A stretch of DNA of 64,000 bases from Raphanus sativus (taxonomy: Eukaryota > Streptophyta > Magnoliopsida > Brassicales > Brassicaceae): the NCBI RefSeq assembly GCF_000801105.2, contig NC_079516.1, forward strand, positions 24,031,043 through 24,095,042. The letters run 5' to 3'. This document shows, piece by piece, positions 33,881 to 45,634 of the stretch (its first letter is position 1; every line of letters starts with the position of its first letter). The translations under genes and the position numbers were made by a program. The notes under the pieces are model-generated. The model saw only the letters and a program-made list of their open reading frames with translations. It was not told the DNA's origin and made no database searches.

Positions 33881-35400
33881 ATACATAGACATTTATATAA
33901 AAGCAAAAGAAATTAAAGTAAGTAAATATAAATTAAATATCTATCTGAAAATATATAGTAAATAAATAATAATTAAATATATAATATAAGAAATAAAAAT
34001 GTTTAAACATCTATCATAATATAAGAATAAAAACAAATAATAAATAAATATACAATATAATAAATAAAAAACTACATTAAACATCTATATGAAAAATGTA
34101 TAGTAAAACAAATACTAAGTAAATATACAATATAAGAAATAGAAATATTAAATTAAACATCTGCTGTGATATTACCATTTGATATAAAATCAAAAAATTA
34201 GAATAAATAAACATACAATATAAGAAAAAATAAATAATAAGTAAATATACAATATAAGAAAATGGAAAATTACATTAAACATCTATCTGAAAACATATAT
34301 AGTTTTACATTTTATTATTTTCAAATATTTTTATGAGTAAATTAAAATATAGAAAAAAGTAAATATATAATACAAGAAATATAAATATTACATTAAACAT
34401 CTATCGGTAATATTAAAATAGTAAATATACAATATAGGAAAAAAATAAATAATAAGTAAATATACTATATAAAAATAAAAAGTTACATTAAACATATATC
34501 ATATATCGTAAAAATATGAAAACTCTCTATTATGAAAACCATAAATACAAAGCACTCATGTATTCATACAAACATTCAAAAATACAACGTGAATAAGAAT
34601 AGATATATAGTTAACATTTGAAAATCAAAATGCATAAAATTTAAATAGAATAAATCATCAAATAGTGTCCACGTCTGAATACAAATCCCAATTCTGTAAA
34701 AGTCACGTGGCATTACATTATAAAATAATAATAGGTAAACATGCAATATAAGAAACAGAAATATTACATTAAATATCTATTATAATACATATGATACAAA
34801 AGTAAAAAAATAGAATAATTAAATATACAATATAAGAAAAAAGAAATAATAAATACAAAAAAGAAATACTACATTAAACATCTCTATAAAAATGTATAGG
34901 TTTACATTTTTAAGTAACTATACAATATAAGAAATAAAAATACTAAATTAAACATTTATCTGAAAGTTCTCCGGACAAGGGTGGTTCTGCAGAATCAAAG
35001 GTTCAACTGAGAAGATGATGGGAGCTATGAATCTCCGACGAAGCTTATATGTTTTGCATGCTGAATGTGAAGCCTTGATATGGGCTATGGAGTGTATGAA
35101 GACTCTCAATTTCTCAGACGTAATTTTTGCAACAGACTGTTCTCAACTGGTGAAGATAGTGTCATCACCTGAAGAATGACCGGCTTTTTCTACACATATG
35201 GAGGAGTTCCAGCGCAGCAATACTTTCTTTTCTTCCTTCAAGATCCGACATATTTCGAGTGCACATAATCTAGTGGCTGACAAGCTGAACCGGAAGAAGC
35301 ATAGATCATAGTTACTTCTATTGTTGTCAAAAAAAAACATTTATCTGAAAAATATATAGTTTTACATTTTTATTATTTTCAAATATTTGAGATGAAAAAC
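33880..35400. repeat. Degenerate AT-rich tandem array
   Basis: A unit with consensus TAAATATACAATATAAGAAA followed by an AAATATTACATTAAACATCT core and CTGAAAATATATAG recurs roughly ten times with variable spacing and deletions. A LINE fragment (34966-35335) interrupts the array. No coding potential. Confidence 0.75.
34966..35335 (+). mobile_element. 370-bp LINE RNase H fragment with perfect 15-bp TSD
   Basis: Translation shows SLYVLHAECEALIWAMECMK, VIFATDCSQLVKIVSSPEE-stop and IRHISSAHNLVADKLNR, the plant LINE RNase H (RVT_3) domain, followed by a stop, GTTGTC and an A-tail. AACATTTATCTGAAA is present at 34951-34965 and 35336-35350 as an exact TSD. The TSD is itself part of the host array unit. 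It is a severely 5'-truncated insertion. Confidence 0.9.
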
Positions 35401-36320
35401 TGGTTATCTCGCTCTCTAGCACATCATTATAAATGTTTTTTGCAATGAAACAAGACTCATCCTGACTCATATGACAAAACGAACAATCGAAGGGGAAATA
35501 GTCACATGTACACATGTTGGTGAAAGAATATCACTCCCAAAAATCATTTTATCTCCAATAGTCTCAGACCACTAATTCATACTTAATAGAAGACAATTTC
35601 TAATAAAAGTATGCAATACAATGATCATAAACAAAAGAAACATAAAAATGCATAAAAATACCATTCTTCAATCCGATGGTTATAGCGTTTGCAAGTGCGA
35701 CGGAAATATAGAACAAAGACTGCATTTTAGATAAAAATATATGTTTTCCAAACCAGTAAGATGAAGAGATTGGCTAGAAAAAAAATATGAGAATATTACC
35801 ATGCACATAATTGTTTTCAGTCTTTTCAGCTTATCACAAAAATGAGTAAGAATCATTATTCCCTAAGAACAAAAAACAAAGAAAACATATCGAGTTACAA
35901 CGTTTTGGAATAAATAATGGTAATGAGTAATGAACAATAACTAAGAAATCAAGTCAAGTCCTAAAATCGCTACCCCAACGTAAGTAACGGTAAGACACAA
36001 CTAAATCTATCATAAACAACTGCAACACAAGGAATCAGTGACACAATCAAATCTATCATAAACAAACACATCCGGCATAAACATACCACAATTATTAGTT
36101 AGATGTGTCTTATTTGTCAAAAATAGTCGATGTGACATATCATTAGCAGCTAAATTAGAATAACTTTGAATTATATTTTATAATTGTAATTTGATCTGTA
36201 AAATGATTAGATTCTGTTTATATAAGTTTATAATTTTTAAAATAAATAGACAAATTTGACTTGATTTAAATTAATTTATTTTTTTAGATAAAAATGAAAA
36301 TATTTAAAATATATTTAACT
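35401..36320. other. AT-rich intergenic DNA
   Basis: No supported gene. A short minus-strand frame at 35515-35327 lacks recognisable motifs. AAATCTATCATAAACAA is repeated at about 36003 and 36045. Confidence 0.4.
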
Positions 36321-36329
36321 TATGTTTAT

Positions 36330-36366
36330 ATTATTGTCCCGTCCGTAGGGCGGGTTTAATCGTAGT
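36330..36366 (+). repeat. Helitron-like 3' hairpin terminus
   Basis: TTGTCCCGTCCGTAGGGCGG is followed by GTTTAATCGTAGT, matching the GC hairpin (CCCGTC..GGGCGGG) plus near-CTAGT end of crucifer ATREP-type Helitrons; the end base is mutated (CGTAGT). Confidence 0.55.
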
Positions 36367-36532
36367 ATATCTTAAATTATACATATATCTTAAATTAAAC
36401 ATAATCTTCCTCAAATATATTTACATATCTAAGACAATAACCAGCGTAAATGCAAATAAATAAAATTAATCATAATTTTAATATATTTAAAATAAAAATA
36501 TTATAGTTGAGTTTAGAGAAACTATGTGATTT

Positions 36533-36555
36533 TCCCGTGCTCATGCACGGGTACA
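36533..36555 (+). repeat. GC hairpin in AT-rich DNA, probable second Helitron end
   Basis: CCCGTGCTCATGCACGGG folds into a 7-bp stem (CCCGTGC/GCACGGG) and is the only GC-rich spot for hundreds of bases. Such hairpins mark Helitron 3' ends, but no CTAG follows here. Confidence 0.45.
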
Positions 36556-36844
36556 AATATTTATAAATTAAACATGTTACAATAGTTAATTTTTATTAAA
36601 TTTTATTTTTTAATTAATTTATAATTGTATGCATAATTTATACTAATAATATTATATTACTTTAATCAGACATATGATTTAAATAAATTATAATTTGGGT
36701 ATATTAGATTGCATCGCTTTCTCTAAATTCAATAAATATTTTTATTTTAAATATATCAAAATTATGATTAAATTCTTATTTACAATAATTAAAATATTTA
36801 TTAATTCTAAATAATTCTATGTCTTATATTTATTAAATGGTAAA

Positions 36845-37530
36845 CTGAAATTTATTTTAAAATAATCCTAAAAATGAGAATTCAGATTTGTTTTGGTATT
36901 TTGATTATGGTTATATTAACTTTGACAAACATAAACCATAAAAATTTAATATTAATTTTATTTAAATAATGGTAATATATAATATATCTACCTTATTAAA
37001 TTGTATAGTGTTATGTTAATTTAAAATATTTTATTTATTTGATCAAAAGTTAAATTTACTTTATTTTTAATATCTCTTACAGTTTAATTTTTTTGTGATT
37101 GTATTTTATAAATCATATTATATAAGTAAAATATAATTTATAGATTACGAAATAAAATCATATACAAATATATATTTTCATCTAAGAAAAAATAGATATA
37201 AAGAAATATTTTATTACTTCAAAGGTATATTTATGTTATTTAAAATAGTTTTAAATTGAATACTTCTATTTTGTGAAATTTCCTTTTTAATAAAATCATA
37301 TCATATAAGCATATATTTTCGTTTTAAATTTGTTTTTAAAATTTATAAATGTTTCCTTTTTTATTATATATGTTATTTGAAAAAATTTAAAAGGAAACTA
37401 AATAAAATTTCAATAATAGTATTTAATGTAATTGTTTAATTCATTAATGGTATCAACGTAATCAACTATCGTAAGAGTTAACGTGAGCGCGACACATATG
37501 AAACTGACTTCTATAATAATATTATAAAGA
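36845..37530. repeat. Right arm of a large inverted repeat
   Basis: Its reverse complement matches, with many changes, 32190-33090: shared landmarks are AATGAGAATT(C)AGATT, TTTTGATCAAAAG, TAATATCTCTTA and the CGTGAGCGCG motif. The arms are separated by roughly 3.8 kb. This suggests two related Helitron-like copies in opposite orientation. Confidence 0.6.
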
Positions 37531-37839
37531 TAGATGCAATTCAATATACCTAGATAATAAATAAATTGACTGTAAAAATAAAATCGACTAGATTCAATAT
37601 ATCTAAAATCATATGTTTAATTATGTTTAATCATATGTTTAATTAAAGTAATATAATATTATATTATTAAAGTAATATAATATTATTAATATAAGTTATT
37701 AATTATTATTATATGTTTAATTAAAGTAATATAATATTATTAATATAAGTTATGCATACAAATTATAAATTAATTTTAAATTTAAATTAAATAAAAATTA
37801 ATTATTATAGTATATTTACTTTATAAATTTTAGTACTGC

Positions 37840-37857
37840 GCGGAAAAATCATCTAGT
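37840..37857 (+). repeat. Possible Helitron 3' terminus
   Basis: ACTGCGCGGAAAAATCATCTAGT combines a GC-rich remnant with a CTAG before T, fitting a Helitron end on the plus strand. The 5' TC end was not identified. Confidence 0.45.
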
Positions 37858-38270
37858 ACGGAGTTAATTAACTATAATTTTTATGAATATTGTTTTACAT
37901 CGGATAAATGTAAATCTCTAAAAATCATGTCCAAATAATTATAGAATAATTCCGTTTCTAAAAGCGGAAGAAAGAAGAATATTTGATATTTTTACCTTGT
38001 ATATATATATGTTTATCCATCAAAAAGTTAGTTACATCTCACCTCTTCGAACTTATGCTTAATCTTAAACAGAAACTTGCAGAAGTACGTGTCTCACTAG
38101 TATACGTTACTGAAGAAAAAATATCAAATCTCAACTTCGAGTTCCCTCTGTTTTTAAAATTACATGTTTTATTTTGCTTTAATACGCTATCCTTACCGTT
38201 TATGTTTTATTGTTTCTATCATTGAATTTAATTGATTTTGTTTCGTAGTTTTGAATCAAGATTTGAAGTG

Positions 38271-39538
38271 ATGAAGACTCGTCGGCGAACATACACGACC
38301 GAAACTCCAGCATTGTTATTCTCAGAAGCCCTCATAGTGAAACCCAATTTTCAAGCGCTTCCAGTACCGTGAGTTTTCTATTCGTTTTCAACGAAATATT
38401 TTTAGGGTTTATGTTTTTTTCTTACGCTTTGCATGTAGCATTCATGCAGTTTAACTTTTCTTAATATACCTGAAACAGAAACAGTATAAATCATGTATCA
38501 AAAAAGAAGTGTATTAAAGGATTGTGGAATATAAATATTCCTTCAGAGCTCCTGCAAGAGATACTATCCCGCCTCAGTTTAAAAGGCAACATACAAGCTT
38601 CTGCTGTCTGCAAGACATGGTGTGAAGCAGCTATTTCTGTCAGAAAGTTACAGCCTCGCCCTTGGCTTTTTTATCCACTAAGAGGACTAGAAGAGGGAAA
38701 CTACATCCTTTTAGACCCATCACGGCCTCAAGCATATAAGTTTAGTTTCCCAGTTTTAAAGGGATGTGTATTATCTTATTCTAGGGATGGTTGGTTGCTT
38801 GTGAAAAAAACACATGCCCTCTCGTATTTGGTATTCTTATTTAATCCATTTACCGGGAACCGTATCTTCTTACCCAAGGTGTCACTTACATCAGGCTATT
38901 GTTTAGCTATCTCCGCCGCTCCTACATCAAGTAGTTGTATGGTGATCTCTTGCAACTATACTAGTATCCCCTCATATATTGTCATCAATACTTGGCGGCC
39001 TGGTCAAACCGTATGGACCACCCATCAATTTAAGAACCAGTTACCCGGTGGTGGATTGAACAATTGTGTCATCTCGAATGGTATGTTCTATTGTCTTAGT
39101 ATCTGCGGCTACCTCGGGGTTTTCGACCCGCCTAGAGCAACATGGAATATTCTACCATTGAGACCATGTCTCGCCTTTCGTCAGGTAGATATCACTAGGA
39201 GAATGCTGATGACGGAGCATGAAGGGGACATCTTTGTTATGTTTACAAGTGGCAATAAGAGTCCATCGGTGTTTAAACTAAACCTTAAACGCATGGCGTG
39301 GGAAAAGAAGAGAGAGCTTGGTGGCTTAACAGTATTTGCAAGTCAGCCTTCCTCTCTTATTAGAGCTAGTTTCTCGGTGAAGGAGAGGAATAGATTATAC
39401 CCATCACGTAATGCGCACCTTGGCGTATACTTCTCCCTTGGTGATGATGAGAAAATTAGCTCTTGTCCCTCTTCCAGTAACTATTTCTCTAACCGCATTG
39501 CTTGGGTGTTTCCTCCTCAAGACAACGTTAGTTTCTGA
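38271..39538 (+). CDS. F-box protein with DUF295 (KIB1-4 beta-propeller) domain, two exons
   Basis: Exon 1 is 38271-38368 (MKTRRRTYTTETPALLFSEA...) with donor GTGAGT; exon 2 is 38485-39538 after acceptor GAAACAG. The join is in phase and gives 383 residues. The F-box is WNINIPSELLQEILSRLSLK and continues through VCKTWCEAA at the start of exon 2; the rest is a DUF295 domain with LFNPFTGNRIFLP, MTEHEGDIFVMF and VFKLNLKRMAWEKKRELGG. A start at the TTG at 38522 would be wrong: the homologous position in the second copy is ATG, but here exon 1 supplies the start. Such proteins act as substrate adaptors of SCF ubiquitin ligases; the target is unknown. The frame is intact and expression is plausible. 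Confidence 0.8.
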
Positions 39539-39939
39539 CTTCATCCTTTATGTTTTGTTTTATAAAGGACTTTATTTATTTTAAGCGTTCGATCAAATTG
39601 AAAAATAGGTGTTTTATATAATTAGTTGCAAGTCTTATTTATATTGTAGCTCGGAGACTCCATTGGAAACATTATTTGTATCAAGTTTCTATAAATTCAG
39701 TGCATACTATCAAACTGAGTCTAATTCATTCTAGAGACTTTTGCTTCTTAACAATTTATAGCTTTGATAAGTGAATGTTTTTAATTACAATTTACGTCAG
39801 TACATGCTTAAGGGAAAATCATAGTGTGGGAAGGGAAGTTTGGGTTTAGAATGATCGTGTGGGAAGAAACTGAAGATTTTGAGGACTGTCCATAGGTTTG
39901 AATAATGTAACTGGATGGTTGTTATTGATCACTGTAGAA
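39539..39939. other. 3' flank of the F-box gene
   Basis: Probable 3' UTR and intergenic DNA. No frame or repeat seen before the TSD of the first hAT element. Confidence 0.5.
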
Positions 39940-39947
39940 CTAAGAAA

Positions 39948-40750
39948 TAGGGCTGCGTAAATAAACCGAATCCGATCCGATAAAAACAAATCTTAGCTGA
40001 TCTGTATCTAACATAAATACCGAATGAATATGTTTTTATGGTATTTTGGGTTATGGGTATTATCCGAACTAAACCTAAATGGAGATCCGATAGAACCTTA
40101 AACATTTAAAACTCTAAAAAAATCTTGTACCAAACATATGATCTCACTTCTTAATATATATCCAAAATACATTAAGATATTTGAACATCCAAGATGATTA
40201 TCTATTACATGAAGGTTGGTGGTTATGTTACATAAATGTTATTGGTTGAATGTGGCGGTTGAATCTTGAAATTTTTAGATTTTGGTTTTGTTTTTATTGA
40301 ACGATGTTTTTCATTTTATGAGAACTTAGTTTTAATTTATGCTTTTATTTATTTGGTTTTCTTTCTATCAAAATATGTTTACTTTTCATTTGATTTTGAA
40401 TGATCACAGTTGATGTTTCTTTATTATTTTTGAATCGACTGGACTTATGTTTTGATTACAAAATAGGTAGAAATCAGGTATGTTAAAACCGAAAAACCGA
40501 TTTTACTTATATTTTGGTTACAAAGTATGTATAAATCAAGTACTTTAAAACCAAATAACCGATTGAGACCTGAATTCTAATAAAGTACATCGAGCTATAC
40601 TGGTTTTTTGAAGATTTACTAACCTCGATGGAATCTGAACCGATTTCGAACCAAACTTTCATATAATCCGAATGTAGTTGATTTTGATAAGTCCGAATAA
40701 CCTGGTTGGACAAAAACGAAACCCGATCGAAACCCGAATGCCCAGACCTA
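39948..40750. mobile_element. Non-autonomous hAT-type element 1, 803 bp, TSD CTAAGAAA
   Basis: Termini are TAGGGCTGCG (left) and, read inward from the right, TAGGTCTGGG, imperfect hAT-like terminal inverted repeats. The exact 8-bp direct repeat CTAAGAAA flanks it (39940-39947, 40751-40758), the TSD length of hAT elements. The interior has no transposase. It is rich in AACCGAA/CCGAAT-type motifs near both ends. Confidence 0.88.
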
Positions 40751-40758
40751 CTAAGAAA

Positions 40759-41181
40759 CATGGCATTCAACGACACATATATGCAGGTTTTAACCATGTT
40801 TAGAAACTACAAGTGAAAGCAGTTCGTGATAGTATTTATAGATAGAATCAACATTAAACAAACGTTACACCACCAATCTACAAGAGTAGAGTGGAGCTAC
40901 AATAAAAGGTTATTTTATGGTTTTCAATTTACCGAGAATGTAAAACAGAATTTAAAAGACACTCTAGAACTTATTGATAAAAAGCAGTAAACAGCGGGTA
41001 ATTTTCATTAAATACTGAGCAGGACCTTATGGTCGGATGTAGTGGACGGGTTTGGGGCACAGATACATTTCAGGTTCGATACTTTTGCTGCAGTGAGATG
41101 CACAAAAATAAGTTACATTGTTCTGATCTGAACTCATGAAATCATGGAGAAAAAGTCCATCCAAAAACTTTGACTCCTTTA
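40759..41181. other. Unique spacer between the two hAT elements
   Basis: No gene seen in these 423 bp. It separates two oppositely oriented related elements and would form the loop if their arms paired. Confidence 0.5.
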
Positions 41182-41189
41182 GATTCAAC

Positions 41190-42731
41190 TAGGCATGGGC
41201 ATTTGGAGTCCCAATCGGGTTTCGGTTTATCCATTCGGGTTTCGGTTTTTTGGATTTATCAAAATCAGCCTCATTCGGATTATTTGAAAGTTCGGTTCGG
41301 GACCGGTTCGAGTTTTATCGGGTTCGGGTCGGGGTTAGTAAATCTTCAAAGAACCGGTACAACCCAGTGTAATTTCGGGGTTCGGGTCCCAATCGGTTAT
41401 TCAGTTTAAAAATATCTGATTTGTACCTATTTTGTAACCAAAACATAAGTAAAATTGATTTCTGGATTTCAAATACCTAATTTTAACCTTTTTGTAACCA
41501 AAATATAAGTGAAATCGATTTAAAAATAAACAATGAATATCAACCATGATCAGTCAAAATCAAACCAAAAAAGATATAGTTATTGATAAAAAGAAAAGTA
41601 AATAAATGAAAACATAAAATGAAAACCATGTTCTTATGAAATGAAAAACATTGTTTAATGAAAATAAAATCTAAATATAAATATTTCAAAATTCAACAGC
41701 CATATTTAACCATCAACCTTCATGCAGTAAAACCACCAATTTTCATGTAATAGATAAATATTTTAGATGTTCAGTATATCTTAATGTATTTTGAATACAT
41801 ATTAGGAATTGGGATCATGTTTGATATGATATTTTTAGGGTTTTTGAATGTTCGGATTCTATCGGATATCCATTTAGATTCGGGTTTGGTTCGGATAATA
41901 CTCATAACCCGAAATACTAGGGGTGGGCGTTCGGGTACCCGTTCGGGTTCGGATCGGGTATTTCGGATTTCAGGTATTTCGGTATAGAGATATAAAACCA
42001 GTTCGGGTATTTCTGTACTTCGGGTCGGGTTCGAGTATTTTTAGTTCGGGTTCAATTATTTCAGATCGGGTTCGGATATTTAGATTTTAAAAGAAATAAA
42101 AATAAATTTTTCATTTTTTAAGTTTCTTGTATTTTAAAAATATAGATTTCACTTAAGTGATTTTCTATTTTTTTATAGATTGAATGATAAACAGATTTAG
42201 AGATAATATTTCAAAAATAAAAATATTAATCTGATTATTGTTTTTAAATTTTGGATGTAACTTTTGTTAATACATGAAACAAAAAGTTTGACATGCATTT
42301 TAAATGAATATCAAATTATTTTCTTCATAATTATATATATACTATATGATCTTAAAGTATGTGTAACATCAATGTAAATATTTTAAACAAAATAAGAGAT
42401 ATAAACTAGAAAAATAAAAGTAAATATACATATGTTCGGTTATCTTCGGATATCTATTCGGGTTCGGGTATTACCCGTTCGGGTTCGGATATCCAATCTC
42501 TCATAACTTAATATCCGTTCGGGTATTTTGCTATTTCGGTTCAGATTTCGGTTCGGGTTTTTCGGGTCGAGTTCGGATGCCACTTCGGATATCGGGTAAA
42601 GTGCCCACCCCTACAAAATACCATAAAACAAGATCCATTTGGTATTTATGTCGGGTTCGGATCGGTTCGGATTCATTTTTATCGGTTCAGATTCGATTCG
42701 GATTCGGGTTCGGTTTATTTGCCCAGCCCTA
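41190..42731. mobile_element. Non-autonomous hAT-type element 2, inverted relative to element 1, TSD GATTCAAC
   Basis: Left terminus TAGGCATGGGC, right terminus (inward) TAGGGCTGGGC. The exact 8-bp repeat GATTCAAC flanks it at 41182-41189 and 42732-42739. Its sequence is the diverged reverse complement of element 1 (for example the AATAACCGATTG(A/G)GACC stretch), interrupted by a third element at 41918-42613. Without that insert it is about 840 bp, close to element 1. Confidence 0.88.
41918..42613. mobile_element. Nested hAT-type element 3, 696 bp, TSD C(G/A)AAATAC
   Basis: Termini are TAGGGGTGGGC at the left and its exact reverse complement GCCCACCCCTA at the right. Flanks are CGAAATAC (41910-41917) and CAAAATAC (42614-42621), an 8-bp TSD with one mismatch. 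Both subterminal regions are packed with GTTCGGGT/TCGGGTA repeats. It has no coding capacity. Confidence 0.85.
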
Positions 42732-42739
42732 GATTCAAC

Positions 42740-43880
42740 CAAAGTTTTATGAAATATATAACGTGAAAAAAATTACTAAAAGAAATGAAATAAGTGTCGT
42801 CTCCAAACTCAAACAATTAAGTAGATTAACATTTTCTTGAAGTACTAATCCATGTGTACTAAAATTCTACATACCAACTTTCATTGAATTTCAGATTTTA
42901 AACATGCATTCAATCAGCCATATTTAGCCATTTTTCTTAATTTAGAAATTGTCGCCAAACAAATTATTTTGCCATTTTTAGGATACACTTATTTTTTACA
43001 TTGGTTTTAAATTGTTCCACAAAAGATGTACATTTGAATAATATTTTACCAAAATTTTAAAATAATAGTTTAGATAAATCATAATATTGACTATATAATA
43101 TATAATAAATGTAAAGCTGTAAATATTGTGTCAAACTAATTATTAAACATTTATATTTCACATACATAAAAATAAATAAAAACAAACTTTTTACTTATGT
43201 CATGCATAGAATTTTTAAATTAATTTTTAAATAACAATAAAAATTATACTTAATAAAATTTATATTTTTGGTTTCAAAAAGTAAACATTTAAAATAGTAA
43301 AATAAACATATGTTATTTAGTTTCTGCTATTTAGCTTAACAACATAATTTAATTTTTAGTTTCGATAAATTTATTTTATGGTATATCGTCAAATTTAGTA
43401 ATATATATAAATATCACCATAAATTAATATTCTCATCATTAATTTATTTAGATATCTTAAAATAAATTAGAAATTTATGCATAGCAAAAATAGTTTATTT
43501 AGGAATCTTATCATCATTTAAATATTTAATCATTAACTTTATTTATAATTATACCATAAAAAAAAATTCACTACTAAAATTATACATATCATAACAAAAG
43601 GAAGCCATATCACAGTTTTTAATAAGCTATGTCATCATTCTTTCTTGATAATGAATGTAGGATGATAACATAAGAAATTTTGAAAAAACACCTCTCAAAT
43701 AATATAAATATATTTGGGAAGATTACTAAAATAACATCAATTCATGTTATTACTACTGGAATAACATATAATTATTTTTAATTACTAGATTGTTTTTTAT
43801 ACCCAGAATGCCCTTGTTTTCTTGTTAACAAAAAATCATATTTACAGAAACTGTCATTAATATTTTTTGCCAAATATTCA
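42740..43880. other. AT-rich intergenic DNA
   Basis: No gene or clear repeat. It is continuous with the sequence left of the TSD at 41182. Confidence 0.45.
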
Positions 43881-43889
43881 AAAAAAAAA

Positions 43890-44370
43890 TATTTTCGGAA
43901 CAGTCAAATAAGTCTACCATAAAAAAAACTGCAACATTCGATGGCAGATTTGTTAATCTCTGGCATATTTATTTATTTGCGCAGATTTATTACGGCAGAC
44001 TTTTTATCATAACAAACTTTTAGAAAAAAGTCTATCACATATGATAGTAGATTTAATCACTTCCACAGATTTGTTTTCTGTTGGCCGATTTTTTTTGCAG
44101 ACTTTTATTTTATGATAGCAAACTTATGATATATTGTAGACTTTTATACTCAGCAAGGAGATTTTTCTCCTAGACTTTTTATAATTTGGTAGAATTTTCG
44201 TTCCTGATATAGCAGACTTAAAAAAATTTGTTTATAAACGGCAAACTTTCCGAATAAGTATATTTTCATTACAGACTTATAAATTAATAACAAAACTAAT
44301 ATGTGACAGCATGTTTTAGTGTATGTTACGACAGACTTTTAAGAAGCGACAAACTTTTTTCATCCTGAAA
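43890..44370. repeat. Cluster of GCAGACTT/GCAAACTT-type motifs
   Basis: Over about 480 bp a motif of the form (G/C)(C/T)A(G/A)ACTTTT recurs about a dozen times, for example GGCAGACTTTTT, TTGCAGACTTTT, TGTAGACTTTT, TAGCAGACTT, GGCAAACTTTC, GACAGACTTTT and GACAAACTTTT. Such dense motifs are typical of subterminal regions of DNA transposons, but I found no matching termini. Confidence 0.6.
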
Positions 44371-44990
44371 TTAACTAAGTAGAACTACTCCGGTTTACTC
44401 TAATTGAACCAGGTACTAGAACCTAGTTTTAGCCATAAACTTCTTTTTCTCCAAGTCACCATGTCCTCTTTTATATTAGTGGCTATTTCAAAAGATTGCC
44501 CATCTTTGTAATATGAAAACATAACTGTGCAAAGACACCAAACATTACATTAATTCGGAAGAAGTACAAAATTCAATTCGCCAATGTATCAAGCCGAATT
44601 CATATAGTCTCATGTAGCTTGAATTTTGTTCAAGTCAGACTATATCGCATAGTCTGCATTAGGTTTGAAATTTTACTTAGTACCACATTAGTATTCATAG
44701 TTGCTCTTTTAAAAATAAAAACATATAAGAGTACTCTAACTGAAACGTAAGTGTTGTTGATCTATATATCGCACGAGACAAAGAGTGCCGTAGAAGAAAA
44801 ATGGGCTCTTTGGGCACAACAAACAAGACAATTTGTGTTGTGTGTTTCTTTTTTAGAACGATTGATGATTTTTACAAAACTTGGCTTCCATCTTCACTAT
44901 TGGGATTCTCCTGGTGGCTCGCTCTCTTCTTCATACATAAACTCATCATATCTCCGAAGTGAATCAAGACTGCAAGCAAAAGAACAAACA
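44371..44990. other. Intergenic DNA with a possible 3' exon at its right end
   Basis: No firm gene. On the minus strand near 44995-44925, after acceptor CTTGCAG, a frame reading LDSLRRYDEFMYEEESEPPG ends in a stop soon after. It could be the last exon of the candidate gene at 45000-45610, but the phase does not join convincingly. Confidence 0.3.
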
Positions 44991-44999
44991 TGATTTCCT

Positions 45000-45610
45000 T
45001 ACAACCGTAAAAACAGAGAAAATAAAGATGGATCCAACTCAAAAACTTGCAGTTCTGTGGGACTTTCCAAGAGAAACCAGTATTCTACTTCATATCATGT
45101 CAACAACCACATTAGCAACATTAAAAGAATTAAAGAACTTCCACTGGTTGACCCCAAAAAAAACAACTTCCACTGAAACGTAAGAATCAAAGGGACTACT
45201 TACATTTACTGCTCTTGCAGTATCCTCAGAAAATGCAGGAAGAAACCCAGAAGATACAAGAGCAGGAGAGAGGGTAGTGATAATGCATAATGCAGTGACA
45301 AACGACCTGTTCGAACCTGGGGACCATAAATTTATCAACAAAGGTTAACGATTTGATCAAGTAACAGTCACTATACTACCGAGAAAGTTACTTAGAGTAT
45401 CTATGCGAAGATAAAACTCAAACAGGAAAAGATCCTCTTGCGTTTTAGGGTTCCCCATAATTTCAGAAAGGGGATTAAGGGTTCGTCGAATTTCTGGGAT
45501 TCAAATTTTCTTCCCTTGTGATCGAAGCTTTTGAAGGTAGAGAAGGGTAAGAGCAAGATCGATTCTCTGCGAAATCGAGTAAAAAACGAAGAGATTCGAG
45601 AACAGTGGGG
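45000..45610 (-). pseudogene. Possible host gene remnant on -, unknown product
   Basis: On the minus strand a GC-balanced 5' leader (45600-45470) leads to ATG near 45460, reading MGNPKTQEDLFLFEFYLRID. A donor-like GGTAGTA follows. A second open block preceded by acceptor TCCCCAG reads SNRSFVTALCIITTLSPALV and continues with SSGFLPAFSEDTARAVN to a canonical donor GTAAGT (near 45200). The first two blocks join in phase. A third possible exon (near 45175) gives VVFFGVNQWKFFNSFNVANV. The product is not recognised; the second block is hydrophobic. A LINE fragment inserted immediately upstream at 45635 may have cut off the promoter. Confidence 0.35.
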
Positions 45611-45634
45611 AAAGGGACTTTTTTCTCGTGTTAG

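Noticed and set aside
38522..39538. Single-exon F-box gene starting at TTG
   Set aside because: A non-ATG start is unnecessary: an upstream exon with ATG, donor and acceptor joins in phase.
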